58,089 nucleotides of DNA from Streptomyces griseoluteus. Its GTDB lineage: Bacteria; Actinomycetota; Actinomycetes; Streptomycetales; Streptomycetaceae. Below the pieces are notes generated by a model. That model made no database searches, was not told the DNA's origin, and saw only the letters and a program-made list of their open reading frames with translations. Each line of letters starts with the position of its first letter. The stretch's first letter is position 1. Positions 1-10,494 of this stretch are shown here, piece after piece. A program made the position numbers and the translations under genes. Location of the stretch: assembly GCA_000717735.1 (NCBI GenBank), contig JOBE01000063.1, positions 1 through 58,089 of the forward strand, given 5' to 3'.

Positions 1-1252
1 CGGCAAGAACCTCGTCGACATCATCCTCTCCAACAACGGCTACAACGTCGTCAACATCGGCATCAAGCAGCCGGTCTCCGCGATCCTCGAAGCCGCCGAC
101 GAGCACCGGGCCGACGTCATCGGCATGTCGGGCCTGTTGGTGAAGTCCACGGTCATCATGAAGGAGAACCTCCAGGAGCTGAACGGCCGCGGCCTCGCCG
201 CCCGCTTCCCCGTGATCCTCGGCGGCGCCGCCCTCACCAGGGCGTACGTCGAACAGGACCTCCACGAGCTGTACGAGGGCGAGGTGCGCTACGCCCGCGA
301 CGCCTTCGAGGGCCTGCGCCTCATGGACGCGCTCATGGGCGTCAAACGAGGCGTCCCCGGAGCCGTACTCCCGCCGCTCAAGCCCCGCCGCGTACCCAAA
401 CGCACCGAACCCCTTCCGGAGGTCCGGGAACCCGAACCGGCCGGCCGCTCCGACGTCGCCGCCGACAACCCCGTACCCGAGCCCCCCTTCCTCGGGACCA
501 AGGTCGTCCAGGGCATCCCACTCGCCGAATACGCCCCCTGGCTCGACGAGACGGCCCTCTTCAAGGGCCAGTGGGGCCTCAAGGACGCCGACACCATCGA
601 GACGGAGGGCCGGCCGCGCCTGCGCGCCCTGCTCGACCGGATCGAACGCGAGAACCTGGTCGAAGCGGCCGTCGTGTACGGCTGGTTCCCCTGTGTGTCC
701 AAGGGCGACGACCTGATCGTCCTGGACGAGGACGGAGGCGAGCGGACCCGCTTCTCCTTCCCCCGCCAACAGCGGGGCCGCCGCCTCTGCCTGGCCGACT
801 TCCACCGCTCCGAGGACTCCGGCGAGATCGACGCCGTCGCCCTCCAGGTCGTCACCGTCGGCTCCCGGATCGGCGAGGAGACGGCCAGGCTCTTCGCCGC
901 CGACGCCTACCGCGACTACCTCGAACTCCACGGACTGTCCGTGCAGTTGGCGGAGGCGCTCGCCGAGTACTGGCACGCCAGGGTGCGCGCCGACTGGGGC
1001 ATCGGGGAAGCGGACCCGTCCGGCCTGGACGGCATGCTCCGCACCGAGTACCAGGGCTGCCGCTACTCCCTCGGCTACCCGGCCTGCCCCGACCTGGAGG
1101 ACCGGGCGAAGATCGCCGCCCTCCTGCGCCCGGAGCGGATCGGGGTCGAGCTGTCGGAGGAGTACCAGCTGCACCCCGAGCAGTCGACGGACGCGATCGT
1201 CGTCCACCACCCCGAGGCGAGCTACTTCAACGCGGGAGGGCGACGCCTGTGA
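1..1252 (+). CDS. metH: Cobalamin-dependent methionine synthase, C-terminal part (5' truncated by window edge)
   Basis: Transfers the methyl group of 5-methyl-THF to homocysteine via cobalamin, in the cytosol. The reading frame is open from base 2. It begins just after the DxHxxG cobalamin motif (first residues GKNLVDIIL), continues through the rest of the B12-binding Rossmann domain (about residues 1-110), a linker rich in Pro/Glu, then the AdoMet-binding reactivation domain, including [15 protein letters not shown] near residue 352. The stop TGA at 1250-1252 overlaps the GTG of metF, so the two are translationally coupled. The N-terminal homocysteine and pterin domains lie outside the window. 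Assignment is firm; whether it is the only metH of the organism cannot be told. Confidence 0.95.
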   Translation, partial: GKNLVDIILSNNGYNVVNIGIKQPVSAILEAADEHRADVIGMSGLLVKSTVIMKENLQELNGRGLAARFPVILGGAALTRAYVEQDLHELYEGEVRYARDAFEGLRLMDALMGVKRGVPGAVLPPLKPRRVPKRTEPLPEVREPEPAGRSDVAADNPVPEPPFLGTKVVQGIPLAEYAPWLDETALFKGQWGLKDADTIETEGRPRLRALLDRIERENLVEAAVVYGWFPCVSKGDDLIVLDEDGGERTRFSFPRQQRGRRLCLADFHRSEDSGEIDAVALQVVTVGSRIGEETARLFAADAYRDYLELHGLSVQLAEALAEYWHARVRADWGIGEADPSGLDGMLRTEYQGCRYSLGYPACPDLEDRAKIAALLRPERIGVELSEEYQLHPEQSTDAIVVHHPEASYFNAGGRRL

Positions 1253-2110
1253 ACCCCGACCCGCCCACCTTCTCGTTCGAGTTCTTCCCCCCGAAGACGG
1301 ACAAGGGCGAACGGACCCTGTGGGACGCGATCCGCCGCGTCGAGGCACTGTCCCCGGACTTCGTCTCCGTGACGTACGGGGCCGGCGGCTCGTCCCGCGA
1401 CCGGACCATCGACGTCACCAAGCGGATCGCGGCCGAGACGACCCTGCGCCCGGTCGCCCACCTCACGGCGGTCGGACACTCCGTCGCCGAACTGCGGGCC
1501 ATCATCGGCGCGTACGCGGACGCGGGCGTCCGGGACGTCCTCGTCCTGCGCGGAGACCCGCCGGGCGACCCGCGCGGGGCGTGGGACCCGCACCCGCGCG
1601 GCTTCAGGTACGCGTACGAACTCGTCGAACTGGTCCGCTCCCTGGGTGACTTCCGCATCGGCGTGGCCGCCTTCCCCGAGGGCCATCCGAGGTCGGCCGA
1701 CACGGCGACCGACCTGGCGCACTTCGTCGCCAAGTGCCGGGCGGGCGCCGACTACGCCATCACGCAGATGTTCTTCGACCCCGAGGACTACCTGCGGCTG
1801 CGGGACCGCGTCGCCGCCGCCGGCTGCGACACCCCGATCATCCCGGAGATCATGCCGGCGACGGACGTCCGCCAGATCCGCCGCTTCGCCGAGCTGAGCG
1901 ACGCCGCCTTCCCCGAGGACCTGGCGCACCGCCTGGAGGCGGCGAAGGACGACCCGGCGGCGGCGTACCGCACCGGCGTCGAGCACGCGACGCGGATGGG
2001 CCTGCGGCTGCTCGACGAGGGCGCGCCGGGCCTGCACTACATCACGCTGAACAAGTCGACGGCGGCACTCGAAATCCACCGAACCATCCTGAGCGCAAGG
2101 AGCGTTGTCC

Positions 2111-2118
<8 letters not shown>
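1249..2118 (+). CDS. metF: 5,10-methylenetetrahydrofolate reductase
   Basis: FAD enzyme that makes 5-methyl-THF, the methyl donor for MetH. 289 residues, the normal MetF length. Seen: N-terminal [14 protein letters not shown], the [14 protein letters not shown] segment, and FFDPEDYLR with IPEIMPATD further on, all MetF hallmarks of the TIM barrel. The start is taken as GTG at 1249, which shares GTGA with the metH stop; no other start keeps the conserved FEFFPPK segment. Its 3' end overlaps ahcY by 8 bases. The tight metH-metF-ahcY order means the three steps of methyl-group recycling are made together. Confidence 0.95.
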
Positions 2119-3519
<1,401 letters not shown>

Positions 3520-3520
<1 letters not shown>

Positions 3521-4194
3521 TGAGCGCGCACTGTACGGACGACGAGGTCCGGGACCCGTGGCTCCCGGACCGTCTGCTGCGGACGGAGCGGGACCTGCTG
3601 ATGCCGCTCCTGCGCCGGACACCGGAGGAGGCGTACGAACTCCGCACCGCGTGCCCCGGCTGGACGGCGAGGCAGGTCCTGGCCCACTGCGGGGCGGCCC
3701 TGGTCCGCATCGTCGAAGGCCGCCTGGAGGAAGGCGTGTTCCTCCCGGAGGCCAACGCGTGTGACGTGGCCGAGCGGGAGGACTGGCCGCTCGCCCGGAT
3801 CCTCGACGAACTGGAACGGGGCCTGACGGAGGCGGGCCCGGTCATCGCGGAACGGGAGGACGGCCGCCTCGACGCGGTGGCGCTCGGGGAGTGGGTCCAC
3901 GCGGGAGACGTACGGGAGGCCTTCGGCGAACCGAACGCCTACTGCGGCGCCAGCCTGGACCTGGCCCTCCCGCTCCTCGCGGTGACGAGCCGCCGCCGTG
4001 AGACCCCCCGCCTGACGGGAGTCCTGGAGGAGGCCGCCCCGGTGACCCTGGGCAACGCGATAGAGGGCCGCCCGCCGGCCACCTTCAAGGGCCCCGCGTC
4101 GACCCTGATCCGCATCTACGCGGGCCGCCCCCTGGTCCGCACGCGCTACGAACTGAAGGGCGCGACGGAACAGGAACTTTTGATCTACCGCTGA
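3520..4194 (+). CDS. DinB/MDMPI-fold protein, maleylpyruvate isomerase N-terminal type
   Basis: 224 residues. The N-terminal half carries the mycothiol-dependent maleylpyruvate isomerase/DinB four-helix pattern (LRTACPGWTARQVLAHCG, then GEWVHAGDVREAF), with His residues of the kind that bind a divalent metal in this family. Its ATG shares one base with the ahcY stop (TGATG), so it is the last gene of the SAM-cycle operon. Family members act as thiol transferases or isomerases using mycothiol; the substrate here is unknown, and a link to sulfur metabolism rests only on its position. Confidence 0.75.
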
Positions 4195-4286
4195 GGGGGG
4201 GGCTGGCCGGGCCCGCCCCCGCCATGAGCCTGCGCACCACCGGGCGGCGCCCCCGTGGTGCGGGCCGGTACAGGGGGCGGGGGCGC

Positions 4287-4420
4287 CGCGAAGGGCGCCG
4301 TCCCGTGTGCCCACCCGTCCCGCCCAGCGGGACGACTGCCCACACGGCGTTGGGCGGGAGGGAGCGGCCACTCCGTGCAGGCGGTCGCCCGACCACGCCG
4401 CCGGCTCACCACCCCGCTCC
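4287..4420. repeat. REP-like GC-rich hairpin repeat, copy 1
   Basis: Intergenic element upstream of the synthetase. Inner stem CGTCCCGC (4316-4323) pairs with GCGGGACG (4327-4334) over a 3-base loop. An outer pair CCGTGTG (4303-4309) / CACACGG (4341-4347) closes it. The same block, including GGGCGCCGTCCCGTGTGCCC and the flanking CAGGCGG...CCACGCCG segment, recurs at 54740-54985, and a diverged form lies at 27841-27935. It occupies most of the 254-base gap 4195-4448, so the synthetase promoter must lie in or beside it. Confidence 0.7.
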
Positions 4421-4448
4421 CCACTCCGCCCGTATCGAAGGGACTCCC

Positions 4449-7400
4449 ATGCCCACCCTCGACCGGCTCCTGTTCGACCAGGCGGGACGCCGTCCCGACG
4501 ACATCGCCGTCGTCTTCGGCGACGAGAGGCTCACCTTCCGGGAGCTGCACACCCACGCGGCCGCCCTCGCCGCGCACCTCCGTACGCTCGGCGTCACCCC
4601 CGACGCCCGCGTCGGCGTCCACGTGGAGCCGTCCCTCGACCTCATGACCGCCGTCTGGGGCGTGGTCCTCTCCGGCGGCGCCTACGTGCCCCTCTCGCCG
4701 GAGTACCCCGAGGAGCGCCTGCGGTACATGATCGAGGACAGCGGGGCCCGGATCCTCCTGACCCAGGAGGGCTTACGGGACCGCCTCGCCGCTCTGGCCC
4801 CACCGGGCACGGTGATCGTCACACCGGCGGACGTACCGAAGCACGCACCGGCTGACCTACCAGAAGGCCCGACCCCCCAAGACCTCGCCTACGTCATCTA
4901 CACCTCCGGTTCCACCGGCAAGCCGAAGGGCGTCATGGTCGAGCACCGCTCGATCGTCTCCCAGATGCGCTGGATGGCCTCGGAGCACCGGCTGGACGAG
5001 GCCGCGACCGTCCTCCAGAAGACCCCCATGAGTTTCGACGCCGCCCAGTGGGAGATCCTCGCCCCGGCCGTGGGCGCCCGCGTGGCCGTAGGGCCGCCGG
5101 GCGTGTACCGCGACCCGGAAGCCCTGATCGACACGGTCCGCGCGCACGGCGCGACGATGCTCCAGGGCGTACCGACCCTCCTCCAGGCCCTGCTGGACAC
5201 GGAGCGGTTCGGCACCTGCACCACCCTCCGGCGCGTCTGCTCGGGCGGCGAGACCCTCTCCCGCAATCTGGCCGCGCAGCTGCTCTCCGCACTGCCGTCC
5301 GCCGAGCTGATCAACCTCTACGGCCCCACCGAGTGCACGATCAACGCCTCCTCCCACACGGTGGACCGCGCCACGCTCACCGCCGCCGACGGGCCGGCCG
5401 CGATATCCATCGGCAGACCGGCCCACGACACGACCTTCCACATACGCGACGGCGAGCTGTGCATAGGCGGGGTCCAGGTGGCGCGGGGGTACCTGGACCG
5501 TCCGGAGCTGACCGCCGAGAGGTTCATCACCACGGACACCGGCGAACGCCTCTACCGCACCGGCGACCTGGCCCACTGGAACGCCGACGGCACGGTCCAG
5601 TTCGCGGGCCGCGCGGACAACCAGATCAAGCTGCGCGGCTTCCGCGTGGAGCTGGACGAGATCGCGCTCGCCATCGAGAACCACGACTGGGTGCGGAACG
5701 CGGCCGTCATCGTGAAGGACGAGCCCCGCACCGGCTTCCAGAACCTCGTCGCCTGCGTCGAACTCTCGCCGAAGGAGGCGGCCCTGATGGACCAGGGCAG
5801 CCACGGCGCCCACCACCAGTCCAAGGAGTCGAAGCTCCAGGTCAAGGCGCAGCTCTCCAACGCCGGCGCCCGCGACGAAGCCGACCTGGCGGGCCGCCCT
5901 GTGGTCGCGCTGCCGGGGGTGACTCCCACGGAGCGGATGCGCCGCACGGTCTTCGCCCGCAAGACGTACCGCTTCTACGAGGGCGGCGAGGTCTCCCGCG
6001 CCGACGTCCTGGCGGCCCTGTCCCGCCGCCCGGTGGGCATCGGCTCCCGCCCGGTCGGGAGCCTCACGGCGGGGGACCTGGGCGAGATTCTGCGCTGGTT
6101 CGGCCAGTTCACGAGCGAGGAGCGCCTGCTCCCGAAGTACGGCTACGCCTCGCCGGGCGCGCTGTACGCCACGCAGCTGTACGTACGGCTGCGCGGAATC
6201 GCGGGCCTGGACCCGGGCACGTACTACTACCACCCGGTCCGCCACCAGCTGTACCTGACGGAGCCGCTCCCGGCCGGCCCCGCCGAAAGTCCCGGCGAAC
6301 CGTTCCTCCATGTCTCCTTCCAGGGCCGCCGCCCGGCGATCGAACCGGTCTACAGGACGAACGTCCAGGAGGTCCTGGAGATCGAGCAGGGCCACATGGT
6401 GGGCCTCTTCGAGGAGATCCTGCCGGGGTACGGCCTGGACATCAGGCCCCGTGACGACGGGGCCTTCGAGGTGGTCGCGTACGACGAGCAGGCACGCACG
6501 GACCCGGAGGTGGACGTCTACGTCCAGGCGCACAACCCCGCGACAGTCGATCTGAACCAAGCCCAACATGCCTACGAAAACGGCGACTTGAAGCCGATCT
6601 CGAACTCCCTCGTGGAGAAGAGACACGTGATCGCGATCAACCAGGCGGTGTACGAACGCGCCTCGATCGGCATCACGGTGGTGAGCCGCACGGCGCACCC
6701 TGACCGTGCGTACGTCGACCTGGGCCGCGCACTGCAACGCCTCCAGCACGGCGACCACGGCCTGGGCTTCATGTCCTCCGGCTACAGCTCGAAGTCGGGC
6801 CACCCGCTCCCGGCGGCCCGCCGGATGGACGAGATCCTGACGGAGGCGGGCCGCACCACGGGTCCCTCGTACTTCTTCGTGGGCGGCCGGGTCAGCGAGG
6901 AGCAGCGGCTGAGCGAGGGCATGTACGAGGACACGGTCCACATGAAGGGCCCGGCGGAGATGATCCGCGACGACCTCGTCCACCATCTTCCGGACTACAT
7001 GATCCCGAACCGTGTCGTGGTCCTGGACCGCCTCCCGCTCTCGGCGAACGGCAAGGTGGACACGAAGGCGCTGGCCGACCTGGCCGTGGTCAACGCGGGC
7101 CTGCACGGCCGCCCGCACGTCCTGCCCCGTACGCGCACGGAGAGCGGGCTGACGGAGATCTGGGCGAAGGCGCTGAAGTACGAGGACGTGGGGTCGGTCT
7201 CGGTCCTGGACGACTTCTTCGAGTCGGGCGGCAACTCGCTGATCGCCGTCGCCCTGGTCACCAGGATCAACCGGGAGTTCGGCGCCCGGCTCCCCCTCCA
7301 GATCCTCTTCGACCGCCCGACGATCGAGAAGCTCGCCCACCGGCTGGACGGCGCCGCCGCCACCCCCGCCTCCCGCCTCGTACGGCTCCACGCGGCGGGT

Positions 7401-8144
7401 GCGCAGCCGCCCGTCTTCTGCTGGCCGGGCCTCGGCGGCTACACGATGAACCTGCGCCACCTGGCGGCGGAGATCGGCATCGACCGTCCGTTCTACGGGG
7501 TGCAGGCGTACGGCATCAACCGGGGCGAGGAGCCGTACGGGACGATCCGCGAGATGGCGGCGGCGGACGTCACCGCGATCCGCCGCCGCCGGCCGACCGG
7601 CCCGTACACGCTGTGGGGCTACTCCTTCGGCGCCAGGGTCGCCTTCGAGTCGGCGCACCTGCTCGAAGCGGCGGGGGAGCAGGTGGAGCACCTGTTCCTG
7701 ATAGCGCCGGGCTCACCGAAGGTCCGCTCCTCGGAGACGGGAGGGGCGAGCTACGACAACCCGGACTTCGTGACGATCCTGTACTCGGTCTTCGCGGGAG
7801 AGATCGACACGACGGTGGGGGCGCAGGACAGGGAGGAGTTCGTGAAACTGGTCGCGACCCGTTTCCCGGCCCTGGACCCGGACCTGATCGTCAGGATCGT
7901 GGCGATCGTGGAGGAGACCTTCGAGTTCACGTACACCTTCCGCGAACTGACGGAACGCCAGGTGAACTGCCCGGTGACGATCTTCAAGGCGGAGGGCGAC
8001 GACTACTCGTTCCTGGAACAGACGACCGGCTGGTCCACCCGCCCGCCGACGGTGGTGGAACTGGACGCGAACCACTACAGCCTGCTGAGACAGCCGGACC
8101 TGACGGAACTGGTCAAGAAGATCCGCTATCGGCTGGGGTTGTAG
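4449..8144 (+). CDS. Indigoidine-type blue pigment synthetase (A-Ox-T-TE NRPS)
   Basis: Single-module NRPS of 1231 residues (known IndC/BpsA proteins are about 1280) that cyclises and oxidises two L-Gln to blue indigoidine. Order: adenylation domain with YTSGSTGKPKG (about 151-161), SFDAAQWE and A8 DNQIKLRGFRVEL (about 390); a flavin oxidase inserted between A8 and A10 (about 480-830, with ARKTYRFYEGG, LPKYGYASPGALY and GFMSSGYSSK); A10 LPLSANGKVD (about 862); carrier domain DDFFESGGNSL with Ser930 for phosphopantetheine; thioesterase with GYSFG nucleophile Ser1059 and His in DANHYSLLR. Leu109 is TTA (4773-4775), so translation should depend on the bldA tRNA. No PPTase, indA/indB-type helper or pathway regulator lies nearby. 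ATG 4449 is chosen because it gives the family N-terminus. Confidence 0.9.
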   Translation: MPTLDRLLFDQAGRRPDDIAVVFGDERLTFRELHTHAAALAAHLRTLGVTPDARVGVHVEPSLDLMTAVWGVVLSGGAYVPLSPEYPEERLRYMIEDSGARILLTQEGLRDRLAALAPPGTVIVTPADVPKHAPADLPEGPTPQDLAYVIYTSGSTGKPKGVMVEHRSIVSQMRWMASEHRLDEAATVLQKTPMSFDAAQWEILAPAVGARVAVGPPGVYRDPEALIDTVRAHGATMLQGVPTLLQALLDTERFGTCTTLRRVCSGGETLSRNLAAQLLSALPSAELINLYGPTECTINASSHTVDRATLTAADGPAAISIGRPAHDTTFHIRDGELCIGGVQVARGYLDRPELTAERFITTDTGERLYRTGDLAHWNADGTVQFAGRADNQIKLRGFRVELDEIALAIENHDWVRNAAVIVKDEPRTGFQNLVACVELSPKEAALMDQGSHGAHHQSKESKLQVKAQLSNAGARDEADLAGRPVVALPGVTPTERMRRTVFARKTYRFYEGGEVSRADVLAALSRRPVGIGSRPVGSLTAGDLGEILRWFGQFTSEERLLPKYGYASPGALYATQLYVRLRGIAGLDPGTYYYHPVRHQLYLTEPLPAGPAESPGEPFLHVSFQGRRPAIEPVYRTNVQEVLEIEQGHMVGLFEEILPGYGLDIRPRDDGAFEVVAYDEQARTDPEVDVYVQAHNPATVDLNQAQHAYENGDLKPISNSLVEKRHVIAINQAVYERASIGITVVSRTAHPDRAYVDLGRALQRLQHGDHGLGFMSSGYSSKSGHPLPAARRMDEILTEAGRTTGPSYFFVGGRVSEEQRLSEGMYEDTVHMKGPAEMIRDDLVHHLPDYMIPNRVVVLDRLPLSANGKVDTKALADLAVVNAGLHGRPHVLPRTRTESGLTEIWAKALKYEDVGSVSVLDDFFESGGNSLIAVALVTRINREFGARLPLQILFDRPTIEKLAHRLDGAAATPASRLVRLHAAGAQPPVFCWPGLGGYTMNLRHLAAEIGIDRPFYGVQAYGINRGEEPYGTIREMAAADVTAIRRRRPTGPYTLWGYSFGARVAFESAHLLEAAGEQVEHLFLIAPGSPKVRSSETGGASYDNPDFVTILYSVFAGEIDTTVGAQDREEFVKLVATRFPALDPDLIVRIVAIVEETFEFTYTFRELTERQVNCPVTIFKAEGDDYSFLEQTTGWSTRPPTVVELDANHYSLLRQPDLTELVKKIRYRLGL

Positions 8145-8149
8145 GCCGT

Positions 8150-8308
8150 TGGCCGCCGTTTCCGATTTCTTGTCATGGCGGCGAGATCGGCCCGGGCGGC
8201 GAGGGTGCCGGGGTCCTCGGGCCCCAGCAGCCGCTCACGGGCGGCCACCGTATGCCGCAGCATGCGTTCGGCCTCGTCGGTGCGCCCGCCCTCTTCCCGA
8301 GTGTGGCG
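8150..8308 (-). pseudogene. TPR-protein C-terminal fragment
   Basis: On the minus strand one frame reads GRTDEAERMLRHTVAARE, then RLLGPEDPGTLAARADLAAM, matching the kinesin-light-chain/TPR_12 repeat of actinobacterial NB-ARC-TPR proteins. The frame has no start, is not joined to the neighbouring gene at 8327, and runs to a stop inside the synthetase 3' end. It is best read as the relic of a TPR gene cut away when the synthetase or the next gene arrived. Confidence 0.5.
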
Positions 8309-8326
8309 GCCTCCACCACCGCGGCC

Positions 8327-8839
8327 CTATCCCGTTGCGCTCCGGGTGCTCCGCAGTCGTACGACCCCCGCGGCCGTCATCCCGGCACCCGCCAGCAGCA
8401 GCGCCCCACCCGTGCCCACCACGCTCGGCGCGTGGGCGATCCACCGTGAGCCGACCCGGGTCGCGGTGACCTCGGCGGGGTCATGCCGACCGTGGTGGTC
8501 GACGAACGAGAGCCGGGTGTGCGGGGTGGGCGTACGGGGCCGGTGGGGCGTGCTGCCCGGACGGTGGGCGCGCAGCGCGTCCATCCGGGCCCGGCGCTCC
8601 TCCTCCGCGGCTGCTTCGATCTGGGCGGGGGTCATGCCGAAGCAGTGCCACACGTTGCCGCCCTTGGCGGTACGCGTCTCGTGGCAGGAGATCCGGGTGA
8701 AGGTCCGCGTCTCCAGGCCCGGCGCCCCGGACCCGACAGCGGTCACCCCGCCTCCCACGAGCAGCAGCAGCGCCCCCGCCCCGAGTCTCATCGCCACCGC
8801 GCCCCTGCCCGGCCGTCCGGTCGCGCGCACCCGATCCAT
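8327..8839 (-). CDS. Two-TM hypothetical protein with an external loop
   Basis: 170 residues, family not recognised. An Arg-rich start is followed by a hydrophobic segment (GAGALLLLVGGGVTAVG), a polar central domain of about 100 residues with two cysteines (SCHETR and VWHCFGM) that could form a disulfide outside the membrane, and a second hydrophobic segment near the C-terminus (GTGGALLLAGAGMTAAGVV). Topology suggests both ends in the cytoplasm and the middle outside. The true start could also be the Met at residue 17. Confidence 0.55.
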   Translation of the reverse strand: MDRVRATGRPGRGAVAMRLGAGALLLLVGGGVTAVGSGAPGLETRTFTRISCHETRTAKGGNVWHCFGMTPAQIEAAAEEERRARMDALRAHRPGSTPHRPRTPTPHTRLSFVDHHGRHDPAEVTATRVGSRWIAHAPSVVGTGGALLLAGAGMTAAGVVRLRSTRSATG

Positions 8840-9074
8840 CCCGGCCCCCGTCGTCGGACGTGCGGGCCAGGGTAGGGATGGCGGCGCGACGGGTCAACCT
8901 GATCCGGGCGAGGTGAGCGGTGACCGCGCCGGCGCTGCCTGTGACGGATCCAGGTGCGGGGGAGCAGCGCGGTCCCACCCGCACCAGGGATGTCGGCCCA
9001 CCCCAAGTGGCCCCTGTCCCACACACGTCGCGCCAGGCCGCGTCTGCTGCCCGGTCGCACCCGTCAGTGCTTGA

Positions 9075-9092
9075 CCTCAACCTTGCTTGATG
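9075..9092. promoter_or_regulatory. SoxR/MerR-like operator upstream of the NmrA gene
   Basis: CCTCAACCTTGCTTGATG overlaps a TTGACC -35 box (9071-9076). Its half-sites CCTCAA and TTGATG match the SoxR box (CCTCAA-N6-TTGAGG) except for one base, and the long spacer between -35 and any -10 is typical of MerR-family promoters. Streptomyces SoxR is known to control an epimerase/NmrA-type oxidoreductase. No MerR-family gene is in this window, so regulation would be in trans. Confidence 0.5.
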
Positions 9093-9134
9093 TACGAGAG
9101 TCGTGTCATCGAACGGCGAGACGAGGAGATTCCG

Positions 9135-9986
9135 ATGACACAGTCCAGGATCCTGGTGGCCGGTGCGACGGGAAAGGTCGGCGGCGCGGTCGTGGCGCAA
9201 CTCCACGCGGCGGGCGTGCCCGTGCGGGCGCTGGTACGCGGGGAGGCGAGCTTCCCGGAGGGGGTGCAGGCGGTACGTGGCGACCTCGGTGACCCGGCGT
9301 CGCTGGGCGCGGCCCTGGAGGGCGTCGAGTCGGTCTTCCTGGTGTGGCCGTTCCTGAGTGCCGAGGGCGCGTCGGACGTGATCGACGCGATCGGGCGGCG
9401 TGCTCGGCGGGTGGTGTACCTGTCGTCCGCCGGGGTGGGGAGCGTGGAGGAGGAGCCGGGCGAGGCGATCACCGCGTTCCACTCGGAGCTGGAGCGGCTG
9501 GTCGAGGCGTCGGGTCTGGAGTGGACGGCGCTGCGGCCCACCGGATTCGCGAGCAACACGTTGGGCTGGGCGGAGAAGATCCGCACCACCGGTACGGTAC
9601 GGGCGCCGCTGGCGGGGCTGGCCCGCCCGCTGATCCACGAGGCGGACATCGCGGCGGTCGCCGTCCAGGCGCTGACGACCGACGCGTTGCTCGGCGCCCG
9701 CCCCCTGCTCACGGGCCCCGAACTGGTCACCCAGGAACGGCAGGTGGCGCTGATCGGCGAAGCGATCGGGCGACCGGTGCGGTTCGAGGAGATCACGCTG
9801 GCCGAGGCCGGCGAGCAGATGAGGGCCGCAGGCTACCCGCCGGAACTGGTGGAAGCCGTGCTGCCGGTCCAGGCGAAGATGCTCGCCAACCCGGAGCCGG
9901 TCAACGGCGAAGTGGAGCGCGTCACGGGCACTCCGGCCCGAACCTTCCAGGAGTGGGCGGTGGACCACGCGACGGACTTCCGCTGA
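9135..9986 (+). CDS. NmrA-like NAD(P)-binding reductase/epimerase
   Basis: 283 residues, atypical short-chain dehydrogenase of the NmrA/QOR2 type. N-terminal dinucleotide motif GATGKVGGAV; VVYLSSAG strand and LRPTGFASN follow, and the usual active-site Tyr of classical SDRs is not present, as in this family. Such proteins act as quinone or NAD(P)H-sensing reductases. ATG 9135 is chosen because GAGGAG (9123-9128) lies 6 bases before it; a longer reading from 9087 would start inside the operator. Likely induced by redox-active compounds through the SoxR-like box just upstream. Confidence 0.8.
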   Translation: MTQSRILVAGATGKVGGAVVAQLHAAGVPVRALVRGEASFPEGVQAVRGDLGDPASLGAALEGVESVFLVWPFLSAEGASDVIDAIGRRARRVVYLSSAGVGSVEEEPGEAITAFHSELERLVEASGLEWTALRPTGFASNTLGWAEKIRTTGTVRAPLAGLARPLIHEADIAAVAVQALTTDALLGARPLLTGPELVTQERQVALIGEAIGRPVRFEEITLAEAGEQMRAAGYPPELVEAVLPVQAKMLANPEPVNGEVERVTGTPARTFQEWAVDHATDFR

Positions 9987-10122
9987 GGGCGACGTCAGAG
10001 CGCGTCGAGGTAGACGACAGTGGCGCCGGATCTCGACGCAGCGGCCCACCCACCGGACGCGGCCCGGCCGCGCCATGGACCTGTCCGATTCCCTTTTCCT
10101 ACTTCTTTGACACGCTGGGCGT

Positions 10123-10420
10123 ATGTCCGAGATGGCGTACAACGTCGGTGAAGGGCCGGCCACGCGTGTCAGCCTCTCGTTGCCCGAGGGGACGGCGGAG
10201 GCGATCCGTGCCCGGGTCGGCAAGCGGGAGTTCTCCGCGTTCATTGCCGCGGCCGTCGAGCGCGAACTCCGGGGCCAGGTGCTCGACGAGTACCTGGCGG
10301 ACTACGAGCGCCGCAACGGGCCGATCTCCCAGGAAGCGAGCCGGAACGGTCATGCTGACCTCGGACGTCGACGACATGACCAAGCTGTGCGGCGCCAGGA
10401 TCCGGCTCGTAGCCGTGTGA
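10123..10420 (+). pseudogene. VapBC-type toxin-antitoxin relic (RHH antitoxin joined to PIN toxin tail)
   Basis: From ATG 10123 the first 70 or so codons are an intact ribbon-helix-helix antitoxin of the type that precedes PIN toxins in Streptomyces (GPATRVSLSLPEGTAEAIRA, then SAFIAAAVERELR and the YLADYERRNGPIS tail). Around 10338 the antitoxin stops matching, and in another frame 10340-10420 encodes the very end of a PIN toxin (TVMLTSDVDDMTKLCG, ending RLVAV then TGA). About 100 toxin codons, including the catalytic acids, and the antitoxin stop are missing. A deletion is the simplest explanation. The antitoxin frame stays open into the acetyltransferase downstream (to 10998). Confidence 0.7.
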
Positions 10421-10494
10421 CCCGCCGCCTGTGGGTCGGGTGCCGGGGCCGGTCGGCTGTTGTTCGGCATGGCCCCTTGGGGGAGGGTAGGAGT

